From Candidatus Sediminicultor tertius (GTDB lineage Bacteria > Atribacterota > Phoenicimicrobiia > Phoenicimicrobiales > Phoenicimicrobiaceae): a stretch of DNA of 6,961 nt. The notes beneath the pieces were generated by a model. The model had not been told where the DNA came from and ran no database searches. It was given only the letters and a program-made list of their open reading frames with translations. The DNA is taken from the NCBI GenBank assembly GCA_003527405.1, contig DPXH01000129.1, forward strand, positions 2,755 to 9,715, read 5' to 3'. The position numbers and the translations under genes are program-made. Position 1 is the stretch's first letter. Every line of letters begins with the position of its first letter. Below are positions 1 through 5,403 of the stretch, in pieces.

Positions 1-44
1 ACTGCTTCTTGTTGTCTTTCATTTAAATTCTCCAATATCTTCAT
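1..44 (-). CDS. Start of a UvrD/PcrA-like DNA helicase (partial)
   Basis: Only the first 14 codons plus two bases are in the window. They begin at an ATG whose A is at 44 and read MKILENLNERQQEA, with the next codon beginning GT (valine). The LNxxQxEAV pattern is the usual amino-terminal Q-motif region of superfamily 1A helicases (UvrD, PcrA, Rep), which contacts the adenine of ATP just ahead of the Walker A loop. The gene starts 6 nt after the stop of the DUF82 gene. A GGAG about 14 nt upstream of the ATG, inside the end of that gene, is the only ribosome-site candidate and is rather far. The two genes are probably co-transcribed. The call rests on a very short peptide, so choosing among UvrD, PcrA and Rep is not possible. 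Confidence 0.55.
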   Translation of the reverse strand, partial: MKILENLNERQQEA

Positions 45-50
45 TTTTTC

Positions 51-506
51 TTACACAACTCCAATTTTCCTAATTTTTTCTTCTAAGGTTGGCATATGAT
101 TCCCATTCCAAAAAATCTTTCCGCAATTAGAACATCTTTTAAACCAATAACCTCTCCCACATACATCTAAGGGGATCTCTCCCTTAATCTCCTCTTCTTG
201 AACTTTTTGCAAAATATTATTACAATTCGAGCATCTACTAAATAAACTTTCTCTATTTACTTTTAATTTCAATTCTTTTATAATCTGTTCTAATTGCCCA
301 TCAAGATCGTCTTTGTCAAGATAAAAAATCCAGGGTAATTTTCTTAAATACTTTACCCTGGATAGCAAAATTCTATACTTTCTCTTAGTCAGATTAATAA
401 CTGATATATAATCCTCATTTTGAAAATACAGGACATCGAAACCTAAAATCCTGAGCAAAATTGCTAATTTTTGTAACCTATAAACTACAAAGCGTTTATC
501 TTTCAT
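51..506 (-). CDS. Mut7-C / DUF82 PIN-like protein with zinc ribbon, probably catalytically altered
   Basis: This 151-residue protein matches the Mut7-C RNase family (DUF82), a PIN-like nuclease fold followed by a C-terminal zinc ribbon. Seen directly: an N-terminal helix ending LRILGFD (residues 18-24), a RILLSR strand (45-50), and two CSNC knuckles with zinc cysteines at 92, 95, 125 and 128. The sequence then ends in the family-like IFWNGNH. The family normally has an aspartate in a (V/C)D segment near the N terminus and another in an LL(T/S)RD motif. Here these positions are Tyr9 and Val51, and the first helix appears one residue short. Nuclease activity is therefore doubtful while the metal-binding module is kept. 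The start matches the family N terminus, but its ribosome site is weak (only AGG a few bases upstream). It lies directly upstream of a helicase gene. The family call is confident; the loss of activity is inferred. Confidence 0.75.
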   Translation of the reverse strand: MKDKRFVVYRLQKLAILLRILGFDVLYFQNEDYISVINLTKRKYRILLSRVKYLRKLPWIFYLDKDDLDGQLEQIIKELKLKVNRESLFSRCSNCNNILQKVQEEEIKGEIPLDVCGRGYWFKRCSNCGKIFWNGNHMPTLEEKIRKIGVV

Positions 507-546
507 AAGCCTGAGTTGGGGGATTACACCCCTTTAGATTTTTTCG

Positions 547-566
547 GGTTCGGATTTATCCGATCC
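547..566. repeat. Degenerate hairpin repeat, GGATCGGAT type
   Basis: The arms GGTTCGGAT and ATCCGATCC pair over 9 bp with one mismatch around a 2-nt centre. The CGGAT/ATCCG core matches the right-hand hairpin of the element at 3073-3129, so it looks like a decayed copy of the same family. It lies about 40 nt upstream of the DUF82 start codon. Confidence 0.45.
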
Positions 567-588
567 AGCTGCTTTGCTAATTTTCCCT

Positions 589-612
589 GGGCGTATGCAA
601 TATGCCCCTACA
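589..612. repeat. Hairpin repeat ending in CCCCTACA
   Basis: The arms GGGCGTAT (589-596) and ATATGCCC (600-607) pair over 8 bp with one G-T wobble around a 3-nt loop. The run CCCCTACA (605-612) closes the element. The same boundary octamer in opposite orientation opens the copy at 655, so the two face each other. Confidence 0.55.
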
Positions 613-654
613 TTTTTTATACTTCATATTCTCTATATTATTTTTATTGCTTCC

Positions 655-680
655 TGTAGGGGCACAATGAATTGTGCCCT
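655..680. repeat. Perfect hairpin repeat opening with TGTAGGGG
   Basis: TGTAGGGG (655-662) leads into a perfect 9-bp palindrome, GGGCACAAT / ATTGTGCCC (660-679), around a 2-nt centre. It shares the boundary octamer and the GGG-9bp-CCC design with the copies at 589 and 3073, but has a different arm sequence. Such short, non-coding, palindromic units are typical of REP- or MITE-like repeats spread by a transposase encoded elsewhere. Confidence 0.6.
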
Positions 681-711
681 TCTTATTTTGTCATTCTCAC
701 ACTTCTCTGTC

Positions 712-731
712 ATTCCCGCGAAAGCGGGAAT
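712..731. repeat. ATTCCC-N8-GGGAAT hairpin (dRS3-like)
   Basis: The arms ATTCCCGC and GCGGGAAT pair perfectly over 8 bp around a GAAA tetraloop. The unit fits the ATTCCC-N8-GGGAAT definition of the neisserial dRS3 repeat. Its surroundings (GTCATTCCCGCG...GGAATCTA) resemble the interspersed repeat that many unrelated genomes carry and that often yields spurious VIPAKAGI peptides. It could also act as a terminator-like RNA hairpin on either strand. Confidence 0.6.
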
Positions 732-752
732 CTATCTTTTCTTTTTCCACTA

Positions 753-792
753 CCTTCGAGCATCTGTGGGCATGATGCATCGAACCCCTACA
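753..792 (-). terminator. Repeat-derived hairpin just after the aspC stop; possible terminator
   Basis: Read on the minus strand, TGTAGGGG begins 2 nt after the aspC stop codon. It is followed by an arm (784-774) that pairs with 764-755 over 10 bp, with one bulged base and a 9-nt loop. It looks like a decayed member of the TGTAGGGG hairpin family. Its position suggests it ends or protects the 3' end of the ilvE-aspC transcript. There is no clean U tract directly after the stem, so intrinsic termination is only a possibility. Confidence 0.35.
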
Positions 793-794
793 TC

Positions 795-1988
795 CTAAAA
801 TCGTAAAATATTTTCTATTCTATCAAGCCCTTCTTTAATATCTTCTAAGGATGCTGCGTAAGACAACCTTAGATACCCTTCTGCTTCAAATGCACTACCC
901 GGAATTAAAGCAACCTCCGCTTCCTTTAAGATAAAATTAGAGAGGTCAAAGGAATTGTTAATTTTCTTACCGTTATATTCAATGCCTTTTTCCAATATTT
1001 TACTTACATTAGGAAAAGCATAAAACGCTCCGGCTGGAGTAAGGCAGGAAATTCCTTCTATTTCATTTAACCTTTTTACCATATATTTCCTTCGCTCATC
1101 GAATGCTTTTCTCATCTCTTCGATGGTATCTTGTTTCCCGTTTAAAGCCTCCACACTGGCTTTTTGAGCAATAGAATTGGGATTAGAAGTACTATGTCCC
1201 TGAATTTTGGACATTCCTTTGATAATTTCTTCCGAACCTGCTGCATAACCAATTCTCCAGCCAGTCATAGCATAAGATTTGGAAACTCCATTTATAGTAA
1301 TAATTTTCTTTTTTATTGCATCACTTAGGGAAGCCATGCTTAAATGTTTTGCATTATCATAAACTAATTTTTCGTATATTTCATCACATATACAATAGAT
1401 ATTGTACTTTAAGAGAAGCTGTGCTATCTTTTTTAATTCCTCTTGTTCGTAAACAGCACCGGTAGGATTGTTCGGGCTGTTTAAAATAATTAATTTAGTT
1501 CGTGAACTTATCTTTTCTTCAACCTGAACAGCAGATAATTTAAAGTCTTCCTCCTGATAAGTATTAATAAAGATGGGGACTGCTCCCGCAAATTTTATCT
1601 GCTCTGTGTAACTAACCCAGCAGGGTGTGGGTAACAATACCTCATCTCCCGGATTACATAGAGTTAATAGAGCATTAAACAGGCACTGTTTTGCTCCGTT
1701 AGATATAATTATCTCTGAAGTTTTGTACTCTATTTCATTGTCTTTCTTAAGTTTTTCTAATATTGCTTCTTTGAGCTCGATTATTCCTGAACTTGTAGTG
1801 TAATGGGTAAAACCTTCTTTAATAGCAGAAATTGCCCTTTCTCTAATATTTTCCGGAGTGCCAAAGTCAGGTTCACCTGCGGCAAAACTGATTACCTTCT
1901 TACCTTCCCTCTTCATTTCCAATGCCTGGGCAGTAATTGCCAAGGTTTGGGATGGATTTATATTTTTTACTCTTTCCGAAATAGTCAT
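795..1988 (-). CDS. aspC: Class I pyridoxal-phosphate aminotransferase, aspartate aminotransferase type
   Basis: This 397-residue cytosolic enzyme is expected to move an amino group between aspartate and 2-oxoglutarate through pyridoxal phosphate. It belongs to the bacterial aspartate aminotransferase subgroup that includes the Thermus and Bacillus enzymes. Visible landmarks are AAGEPDF (36-42), SPNNPTG (171-177), CDEIY (201-205), the SKSYAMTGWRIGY block with Schiff-base Lys237, and Arg374 in YLRLSYA, which should bind the substrate carboxylate. Length is normal for the family. The ATG is preceded by GGAAGGGGAAAG, a good ribosome site. The gene begins 21 nt after the ilvE stop, so the two are probably one transcript. 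The exact amino-acid substrate is inferred: related enzymes also use prephenate, alanine or aromatic substrates. Confidence 0.85.
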   Translation of the reverse strand: MTISERVKNINPSQTLAITAQALEMKREGKKVISFAAGEPDFGTPENIRERAISAIKEGFTHYTTSSGIIELKEAILEKLKKDNEIEYKTSEIIISNGAKQCLFNALLTLCNPGDEVLLPTPCWVSYTEQIKFAGAVPIFINTYQEEDFKLSAVQVEEKISSRTKLIILNSPNNPTGAVYEQEELKKIAQLLLKYNIYCICDEIYEKLVYDNAKHLSMASLSDAIKKKIITINGVSKSYAMTGWRIGYAAGSEEIIKGMSKIQGHSTSNPNSIAQKASVEALNGKQDTIEEMRKAFDERRKYMVKRLNEIEGISCLTPAGAFYAFPNVSKILEKGIEYNGKKINNSFDLSNFILKEAEVALIPGSAFEAEGYLRLSYAASLEDIKEGLDRIENILRF

Positions 1989-2009
1989 CTTTCCCCTTCC
2001 TTTCCATTT

Positions 2010-2918
2010 TTATATATAATCAAGCCAGCTTAAATATTTATCTTCCTTTCCTTTAGCGATGTCGAAGAACTTCTTTTGAATATTTTCTGTTACAGGTCCA
2101 CGCTTACCTTCACCGATCTGATAATTATCAATCTCCCTAATAGGAGTAACTTCAGCGGCCGTCCCAGCAAAAAATACCTCATCGGAGATATAAAGTTCAT
2201 CGCGCCCTATATATTTTTCCTGGACCTTATAACCCATATCCTCAGCTATTTTTATTATGGAATCTCGGGTAATCCCCTCTAACACTGTTGCTGTAGGAGT
2301 TGTATAAATTACTCCATTTCTAATCCAGAACAAATTTTCTCCTGAGCCCTCAGTTACAAAGCCTCTGGTGTCTAATAAGATGGCTTCATCTACCCCTGCT
2401 TCAATTGCTTCCATTTTAGCAAATATAGAATTGACATAATTCCCACATATTTTAGCTTTTTGAGAGGTCGAATTTATATAACTTCGAGCATAACTCGAAA
2501 TCTTAGTTTTAATCCCTTTAGCTAATGCCTCTTCGCCTAAGTAAGCACCCCATTCCCAAACAGCAATAGTACAATTAACCGGACATTTAAAGGGATTTAC
2601 TCCTAATTGTTCAAACCCACGATAGACTAAAGGCCGGATATAACCACTTTTAAGTTTATTTGCTTTAATAGTATCTTTGACTGCCTGCCTGAATTCTTCT
2701 TTGGTATAGGGAATTTCCATTTTTAATATTTTTGCTGAATTAAACAAACGGTCAATATGTTCTTTTAATCTAAAAACCGCTGTCCCACTCTTGGTCTCAT
2801 AGGCCCTTATTCCTTCAAATACTCCACTTCCATAATGCAAGGCATGAGTGCACACATGAACCTGAGCCTTGTCCCAATCTATAATTTTTCCGTCCATCCA
2901 AATTTTTTCAGCCTTCAT
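2010..2918 (-). CDS. ilvE: Branched-chain amino acid aminotransferase (class IV PLP fold)
   Basis: This 302-residue enzyme should catalyse the last step of valine, leucine and isoleucine synthesis and its reverse, using pyridoxal phosphate and glutamate. The sequence has the class IV layout: HALHYGSGVFEGIRAY (25-40), YIRPLVYRG (93-101), KAKICGNYVNS with probable Schiff-base Lys156, VTEGSGENLFW (188-198), GITRDSI (215-221) and FFAGTAAEVTPI (249-260). It ends with the LSWLDYI tail typical of IlvE. The length agrees with the E. coli enzyme. The start is fixed by a strong GGAGG 9 nt upstream. It is first in a two-gene unit with the aminotransferase downstream, behind a 366-nt spacer that separates it from murI. 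One small oddity is Ile-Cys where many relatives have Ala-Gly before GNY. Confidence 0.92.
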   Translation of the reverse strand: MKAEKIWMDGKIIDWDKAQVHVCTHALHYGSGVFEGIRAYETKSGTAVFRLKEHIDRLFNSAKILKMEIPYTKEEFRQAVKDTIKANKLKSGYIRPLVYRGFEQLGVNPFKCPVNCTIAVWEWGAYLGEEALAKGIKTKISSYARSYINSTSQKAKICGNYVNSIFAKMEAIEAGVDEAILLDTRGFVTEGSGENLFWIRNGVIYTTPTATVLEGITRDSIIKIAEDMGYKVQEKYIGRDELYISDEVFFAGTAAEVTPIREIDNYQIGEGKRGPVTENIQKKFFDIAKGKEDKYLSWLDYI

Positions 2919-2927
2919 TTTTACTTA

Positions 2928-2932
2928 CCTCC
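2928..2932 (-). promoter_or_regulatory. Ribosome binding site of ilvE
   Basis: GGAGG on the minus strand lies 9 nt before the ATG at 2918, within AAGGAGGTAAGT. It is the strongest Shine-Dalgarno match in the window and settles the ilvE start. Confidence 0.8.
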
Positions 2933-2955
2933 TTCTTATTGCTAAGTTTAGAATA

Positions 2956-2964
2956 ATTTTAGCA
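2956..2964 (-). promoter_or_regulatory. Candidate extended -10 promoter for ilvE-aspC
   Basis: The minus strand reads TGCTAAAAT, which is an extended -10 (TGn plus TAAAAT, 5 of 6 to consensus). It lies about 40 nt upstream of the ilvE start. The hexamer 16 nt further upstream, TGTAAT, is a poor -35, which an extended -10 can tolerate. The surrounding DNA is very AT-rich, so chance matches are likely. Confidence 0.3.
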
Positions 2965-3072
2965 CATTTTTAAAATAATTACATATATTAATTCGTATTT
3001 TGTATCTCGTGAATCGTATCTAGCAAAGAGAATAGAAACCGAGAACTAGAATAAGTTCGCATCTCTTATTTA

Positions 3073-3129
3073 GTAGGGGTTCGATTCATCGAACCCGTCT
3101 GTTTCGGGTCGGATGAATCCGACCCCTAC
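3073..3129. repeat. 57-bp double-hairpin repeat element with TGTAGGGG-type ends
   Basis: Two perfect hairpins lie side by side. GGGTTCGAT/ATCGAACCC (3077-3096) and GGGTCGGAT/ATCCGACCC (3106-3125) each have 9-bp stems around 2 nt, and 9 nt separate them. The outer ends GTAGGGG and CCCCTAC make the whole unit an imperfect inverted repeat: the outer 18 bases of each side match except at two positions. It can therefore fold as two small hairpins or one long stem. The boundaries and core match the degenerate units in 547-612 and 753-792, which defines an interspersed family. There is no coding capacity, so any mobility must come from a transposase elsewhere. Confidence 0.7.
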
Positions 3130-3284
3130 ATTAAAAACAATGCTTAAGGCAAATGAGTAATAGGATTAAATTTTTGAAATTATAAAAACAGGTACTTATT
3201 ACAGATTACACATTACTTCACTTGTTGGTTAGCCAGTTACCCGGTTGCTAGTTAAGAAAATAAAAGATAAACCTATTAAATATT

Positions 3285-4097
3285 TTATTCCAATTCTTTT
3301 AAATTTACTTTTTTAATTTTAAAATTATCGTTATGAAGAATAATTTTAGCGGTTTTTTCTACTTTTTTTGGGGAGCCAGTAGTATAATAATTCTCTTCTC
3401 CCTTGCCCTCTTCTTTTAAAATTCCCTTTTGGATGATAACTTCTTTTAAAGTTAATGAGGTACTGACAGCTGGATCAATTAATATTACTTCTGGACCCAT
3501 AATATCTGATATTACCTTTTTTAAAAAAGAATAGTGTGTACAGCCTAATATCAAAGTGTCAATTTGCGCATCTTTTAAAGGTTTTAAATATTCTCGGGCA
3601 ACTTCGTAGGTTTTAGGTGCAGTAAATTTACCGGCCTCAACTATAGAGACAAATTCGGGACAAAAATTAGAAAAAACTTTTATTTCGGGGGCGATTCTTT
3701 TAATCTCTTTAGGATAAGCTCTCATTTTTGGTGGTAAATTCGGTGGCAATAACTCCAATCCTTTTGCTTCAAAGTCTTCTTTATGGCATCCTGAACTGCT
3801 GGCTGGATAACACCAATTATAGGAATAGAAAAATATTCTCTTGCTTTTTTGAGGCTGGCAGCGGTAGCTGAATTGCATGCTATAACACAAATTTTAATTT
3901 TTTTCTTTATAAGAAAACCAATTATTTGTAAGAGTATATTCTAATAAGTTCATGCTTGATTTTTTTCACCATAGGGTTGACGCTGATTATCAGCGAAAGT
4001 ATTCAATATTTTCCCGGGGAAGTAGTTTTTTAACTTCTTTCACTACCGATAAACCACCTAACCCCGAATCTAAAAAACCAACCGATTGCTCTCTCAT
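3285..4097 (-). pseudogene. murI: Glutamate racemase, disrupted by six apparent single-base insertions
   Basis: MurI converts L-glutamate to D-glutamate for peptidoglycan. Translation from the ATG at 4097 (AGGGGGG ribosome site 6 nt upstream) gives GFLDSGLGGLSVVKE and then hits TGA at 3990-3992. Homology continues in successive frames: RQPYGEK, ELIR, YTL, then VIACNSATAASLKK with the first catalytic cysteine, then RIGVIATEF. The last 144 or so codons are open to the stop at 3285 and include LILGCTHYSF with the second catalytic cysteine. Shifts fall near 3993-3996, 3960-3966 (A7), 3940, 3924-3930, 3762-3765 (A4) and 3717-3729 (A5). Each is corrected by removing one base. The rebuilt protein has 268 residues, normal for MurI, with all landmarks intact. 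A frame starting at TTG 3890 gives a 201-residue product whose first 40 or so residues are out of the true frame. The gene is either very recently broken or mis-sequenced. It sits 68 nt after speE. Confidence 0.85.
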
Positions 4098-4146
4098 TTA
4101 ATACCCCCCTTTTTCTGTAAAATCCAGGCAATATTCTTTATATTAA

Positions 4147-4167
4147 AAAGTAGTTTACAGCTACTTT
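4147..4167 (-). terminator. Weak hairpin overlapping the speE stop
   Basis: AAAGTAG (4147-4153) and CTACTTT (4161-4167) pair over 7 bp around a 7-nt loop. On the minus strand the stem is followed by a few further T residues and then AT-rich sequence. It begins within the speE stop codon. The stem is AT-rich and weak, so partial termination between speE and murI is the most that can be claimed. Confidence 0.3.
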
Positions 4168-5014
4168 AATGCTTATAATTTTGAGCAAAAGTGGGAAGGC
4201 TAAAGGATGCTTTATGAATATCCCTATTATAATATTTTGAATCGTTAAGCTTTAAAGCTTCTGTTCCATTAAAATTGTTTACGGGGTGATATTTCTTAGA
4301 ACAGAAAGTGAATCCAATCACCCCACTGGGATAAGTAGGTACTAAGGTATAATAATATTCCGAAATAGGATAAATATCTTTTATAAAAGAGAACAATGCT
4401 TTAATTATCTTTTTATGATAGAAAAATGATTCTGCCTGGGTAACTACAATTCCATCATCCTTTAAGGCTCGATACATCGCCTCGTAAAATTCTCTTCTGA
4501 ATAAAACTTCAGCAGGACCTATGGGATCAGAAGAATCGACGATAATTACATCATATTCATCCTTGTGAGCTTTTATAAATTTATTCCCATCTTCACAAAA
4601 TATTTTTACTTTGGAGTTATCGAAACTATCAGCCAAATAAGGAAAATGTCTTTTAGATATCTCTATTACTTTTTCATCAATCTCACAGACATCTACTTCG
4701 TTGACACTATCATGTTTTAATATTTCCCTTACTGTCCCACCATCTCCACCTCCGATTACCAAAACCTTTTGGGCTTTTGGATGGACACACAAAGGGACAT
4801 GGGCAATCATTTCATGATAACAGAATTCATCGGCTTCCGTAAGCATAATTACCCCATCGATGAGCAAAATCTTACCAAAGGACTGACTCTCCACAACTTC
4901 AATCTCTTGAAATTCTGATTTAATCTTTTCGAGAGATTTTGTAATCCTTACTTTTAAAGCTCTTCCGTTTTCAATCTCTAATTTCTCTTCTATCCATATT
5001 TTCTTGTTATTCAA
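4166..5014 (-). CDS. speE: Spermidine synthase (polyamine aminopropyltransferase)
   Basis: This 282-residue cytosolic enzyme transfers the aminopropyl group of decarboxylated S-adenosylmethionine to a diamine, usually putrescine giving spermidine. Landmarks in order are LLIDGVIMLTEADEFCYHEM (50-69), the nucleotide loop VIGGGDGGTVREIL (86-99), DVCEIDEKVIE (108-118), and VDSSDPIGPAEVLF (159-172) with the catalytic aspartate region. They continue with VTQAESFFYH (191-200), GFTFCSK (234-240) and a C-terminal YYNRDIHKASFSLPTF. Length and order are standard. One difference is Phe197 where most relatives have Pro (QAESP). The start codon is TTG at 5014, supported by AAGGAG 9 nt upstream and by the normal N terminus. 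It lies 5 nt after the SpeD paralogue, which indicates co-transcription. Whether the acceptor is putrescine, agmatine or cadaverine cannot be read from the sequence. Confidence 0.93.
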   Translation of the reverse strand: MNNKKIWIEEKLEIENGRALKVRITKSLEKIKSEFQEIEVVESQSFGKILLIDGVIMLTEADEFCYHEMIAHVPLCVHPKAQKVLVIGGGDGGTVREILKHDSVNEVDVCEIDEKVIEISKRHFPYLADSFDNSKVKIFCEDGNKFIKAHKDEYDVIIVDSSDPIGPAEVLFRREFYEAMYRALKDDGIVVTQAESFFYHKKIIKALFSFIKDIYPISEYYYTLVPTYPSGVIGFTFCSKKYHPVNNFNGTEALKLNDSKYYNRDIHKASFSLPTFAQNYKH

Positions 5015-5019
5015 ATCAG

Positions 5020-5403
5020 TTAGCTCCTTAAAATATAATACATTTTAACATCTTTCGCTTCAAAAAACTTCTTGGTAAATTCTACTACCACTGACGGCTC
5101 ATAATATTTACAACTGAATATATCTATATAGGCACTATTACTCTTATTAGCAAAATGTCCTGAAATTAAAGAAGTCTCAATCAATTGAACCATAGAATAA
5201 CCTGCGACTTTTTCGTCCTCGCCAAAATTTACAATTTGGGTTTCTCCGAATTGCCTCATTTCGATTAATTCACAAAGTTCATCAACATATCTTTTTATAG
5301 CTACGGCATCTCTTATGGTTTCAGGGTTACATTCATAAAGATCCACACTGGTTAATAATCCCCAGGCATTGGTGTCGTAAAATTCTTTCTTTATATTGCA
5401 CAT
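5020..5403 (-). CDS. Divergent SpeD-family pyruvoyl enzyme homologue (not a standard AdoMet decarboxylase)
   Basis: This 127-residue protein belongs to the S-adenosylmethionine decarboxylase fold but is diverged. Aligned without gaps on the block ending DIFSC, Ser78 falls at the pyruvoyl-forming serine, His83 at the processing histidine and Cys98 at the catalytic cysteine, with standard spacing. The usual ESHxSIHTxPE motif reads TSLISGHFANK here. The Glu before the serine is Thr77, and the HTxPE segment is gone. The protein could still self-cleave to a pyruvoyl enzyme but probably has another substrate. SpeD homologues that became pyruvoyl-dependent ornithine or arginine decarboxylases are known, and a diamine source would fit beside speE. 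An alternative is a non-catalytic activator of SpeD. The start has GGAGG 10 nt upstream and overlaps the speD end by 13 nt. Family membership is well supported; the substrate is inferred. Confidence 0.75.
   Translation of the reverse strand: MCNIKKEFYDTNAWGLLTSVDLYECNPETIRDAVAIKRYVDELCELIEMRQFGETQIVNFGEDEKVAGYSMVQLIETSLISGHFANKSNSAYIDIFSCKYYEPSVVVEFTKKFFEAKDVKMYYILRS
5024..5029 (-). promoter_or_regulatory. Ribosome binding site of speE inside the upstream gene
   Basis: AAGGAG lies 9 nt before the TTG start of speE and inside the last sense codons of the SpeD paralogue, spanning its Arg-Ser codons before TAA. It supports the TTG start and suggests that translation of the paralogue opens or feeds speE translation. 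Confidence 0.7.

Larger units (their letters stand above)
507..794. other. Noncoding spacer packed with hairpin repeats
   Basis: This spacer separates the DUF82 start from the aspC stop and contains no credible gene. It carries five short inverted repeats (547-566, 589-612, 655-679, 712-731, 753-792), listed separately. Three of them are bordered by the octamer TGTAGGGG or its complement. A G4/C4 mini-hairpin with a GATTACA loop also occurs at about 511-525. A plus-strand reading frame crosses the spacer, but it only translates the repeats. No convincing sigma70 promoter for the DUF82 gene was found. Confidence 0.6.
2919..3284. other. Noncoding spacer between murI and ilvE
   Basis: This 366-nt spacer contains no credible gene. 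From the ilvE side it holds the ribosome site and promoter candidate, then a decayed direct repeat built on TCGTATCT (about 2993-3023). Next come the double-hairpin element (3073-3129) and a second decayed direct repeat (GGTTAGCCAGTTA / GGTTGCTAGTTA, 3227-3254). The DNA next to the murI stop is AT-rich and has no GC-rich terminator. Confidence 0.6.

Noticed and set aside
507..794. CRISPR array
   Set aside because: The repeats differ in sequence, orientation and spacing, and have palindromic arms with variable sequence. There are no uniform spacers and no cas genes.
574..798. Plus-strand 74-codon open frame in the spacer
   Set aside because: It translates the repeat hairpins, including the well-known spurious VIPAKAGI string from the ATTCCCGCGAAAGCGGGAAT repeat. 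It has no ribosome site and runs into the end of aspC.
1803..2282. Two plus-strand open frames inside aspC and ilvE
   Set aside because: Both lie antisense to clearly conserved aminotransferase genes, show no family resemblance and have no ribosome sites.
3285..3890. A 201-residue glutamate racemase starting at TTG 3890
   Set aside because: Its first 40 or so residues are out of frame with MurI; the real homology there (IACNSATAAS) is in another frame. The true start with a ribosome site is at 4097, so the gene is better described as one disrupted unit.
3717..3996. Programmed ribosomal frameshifting in murI
   Set aside because: Six events in one short gene, only half at slippery A runs and none with a visible stimulator, is not a plausible programmed system.
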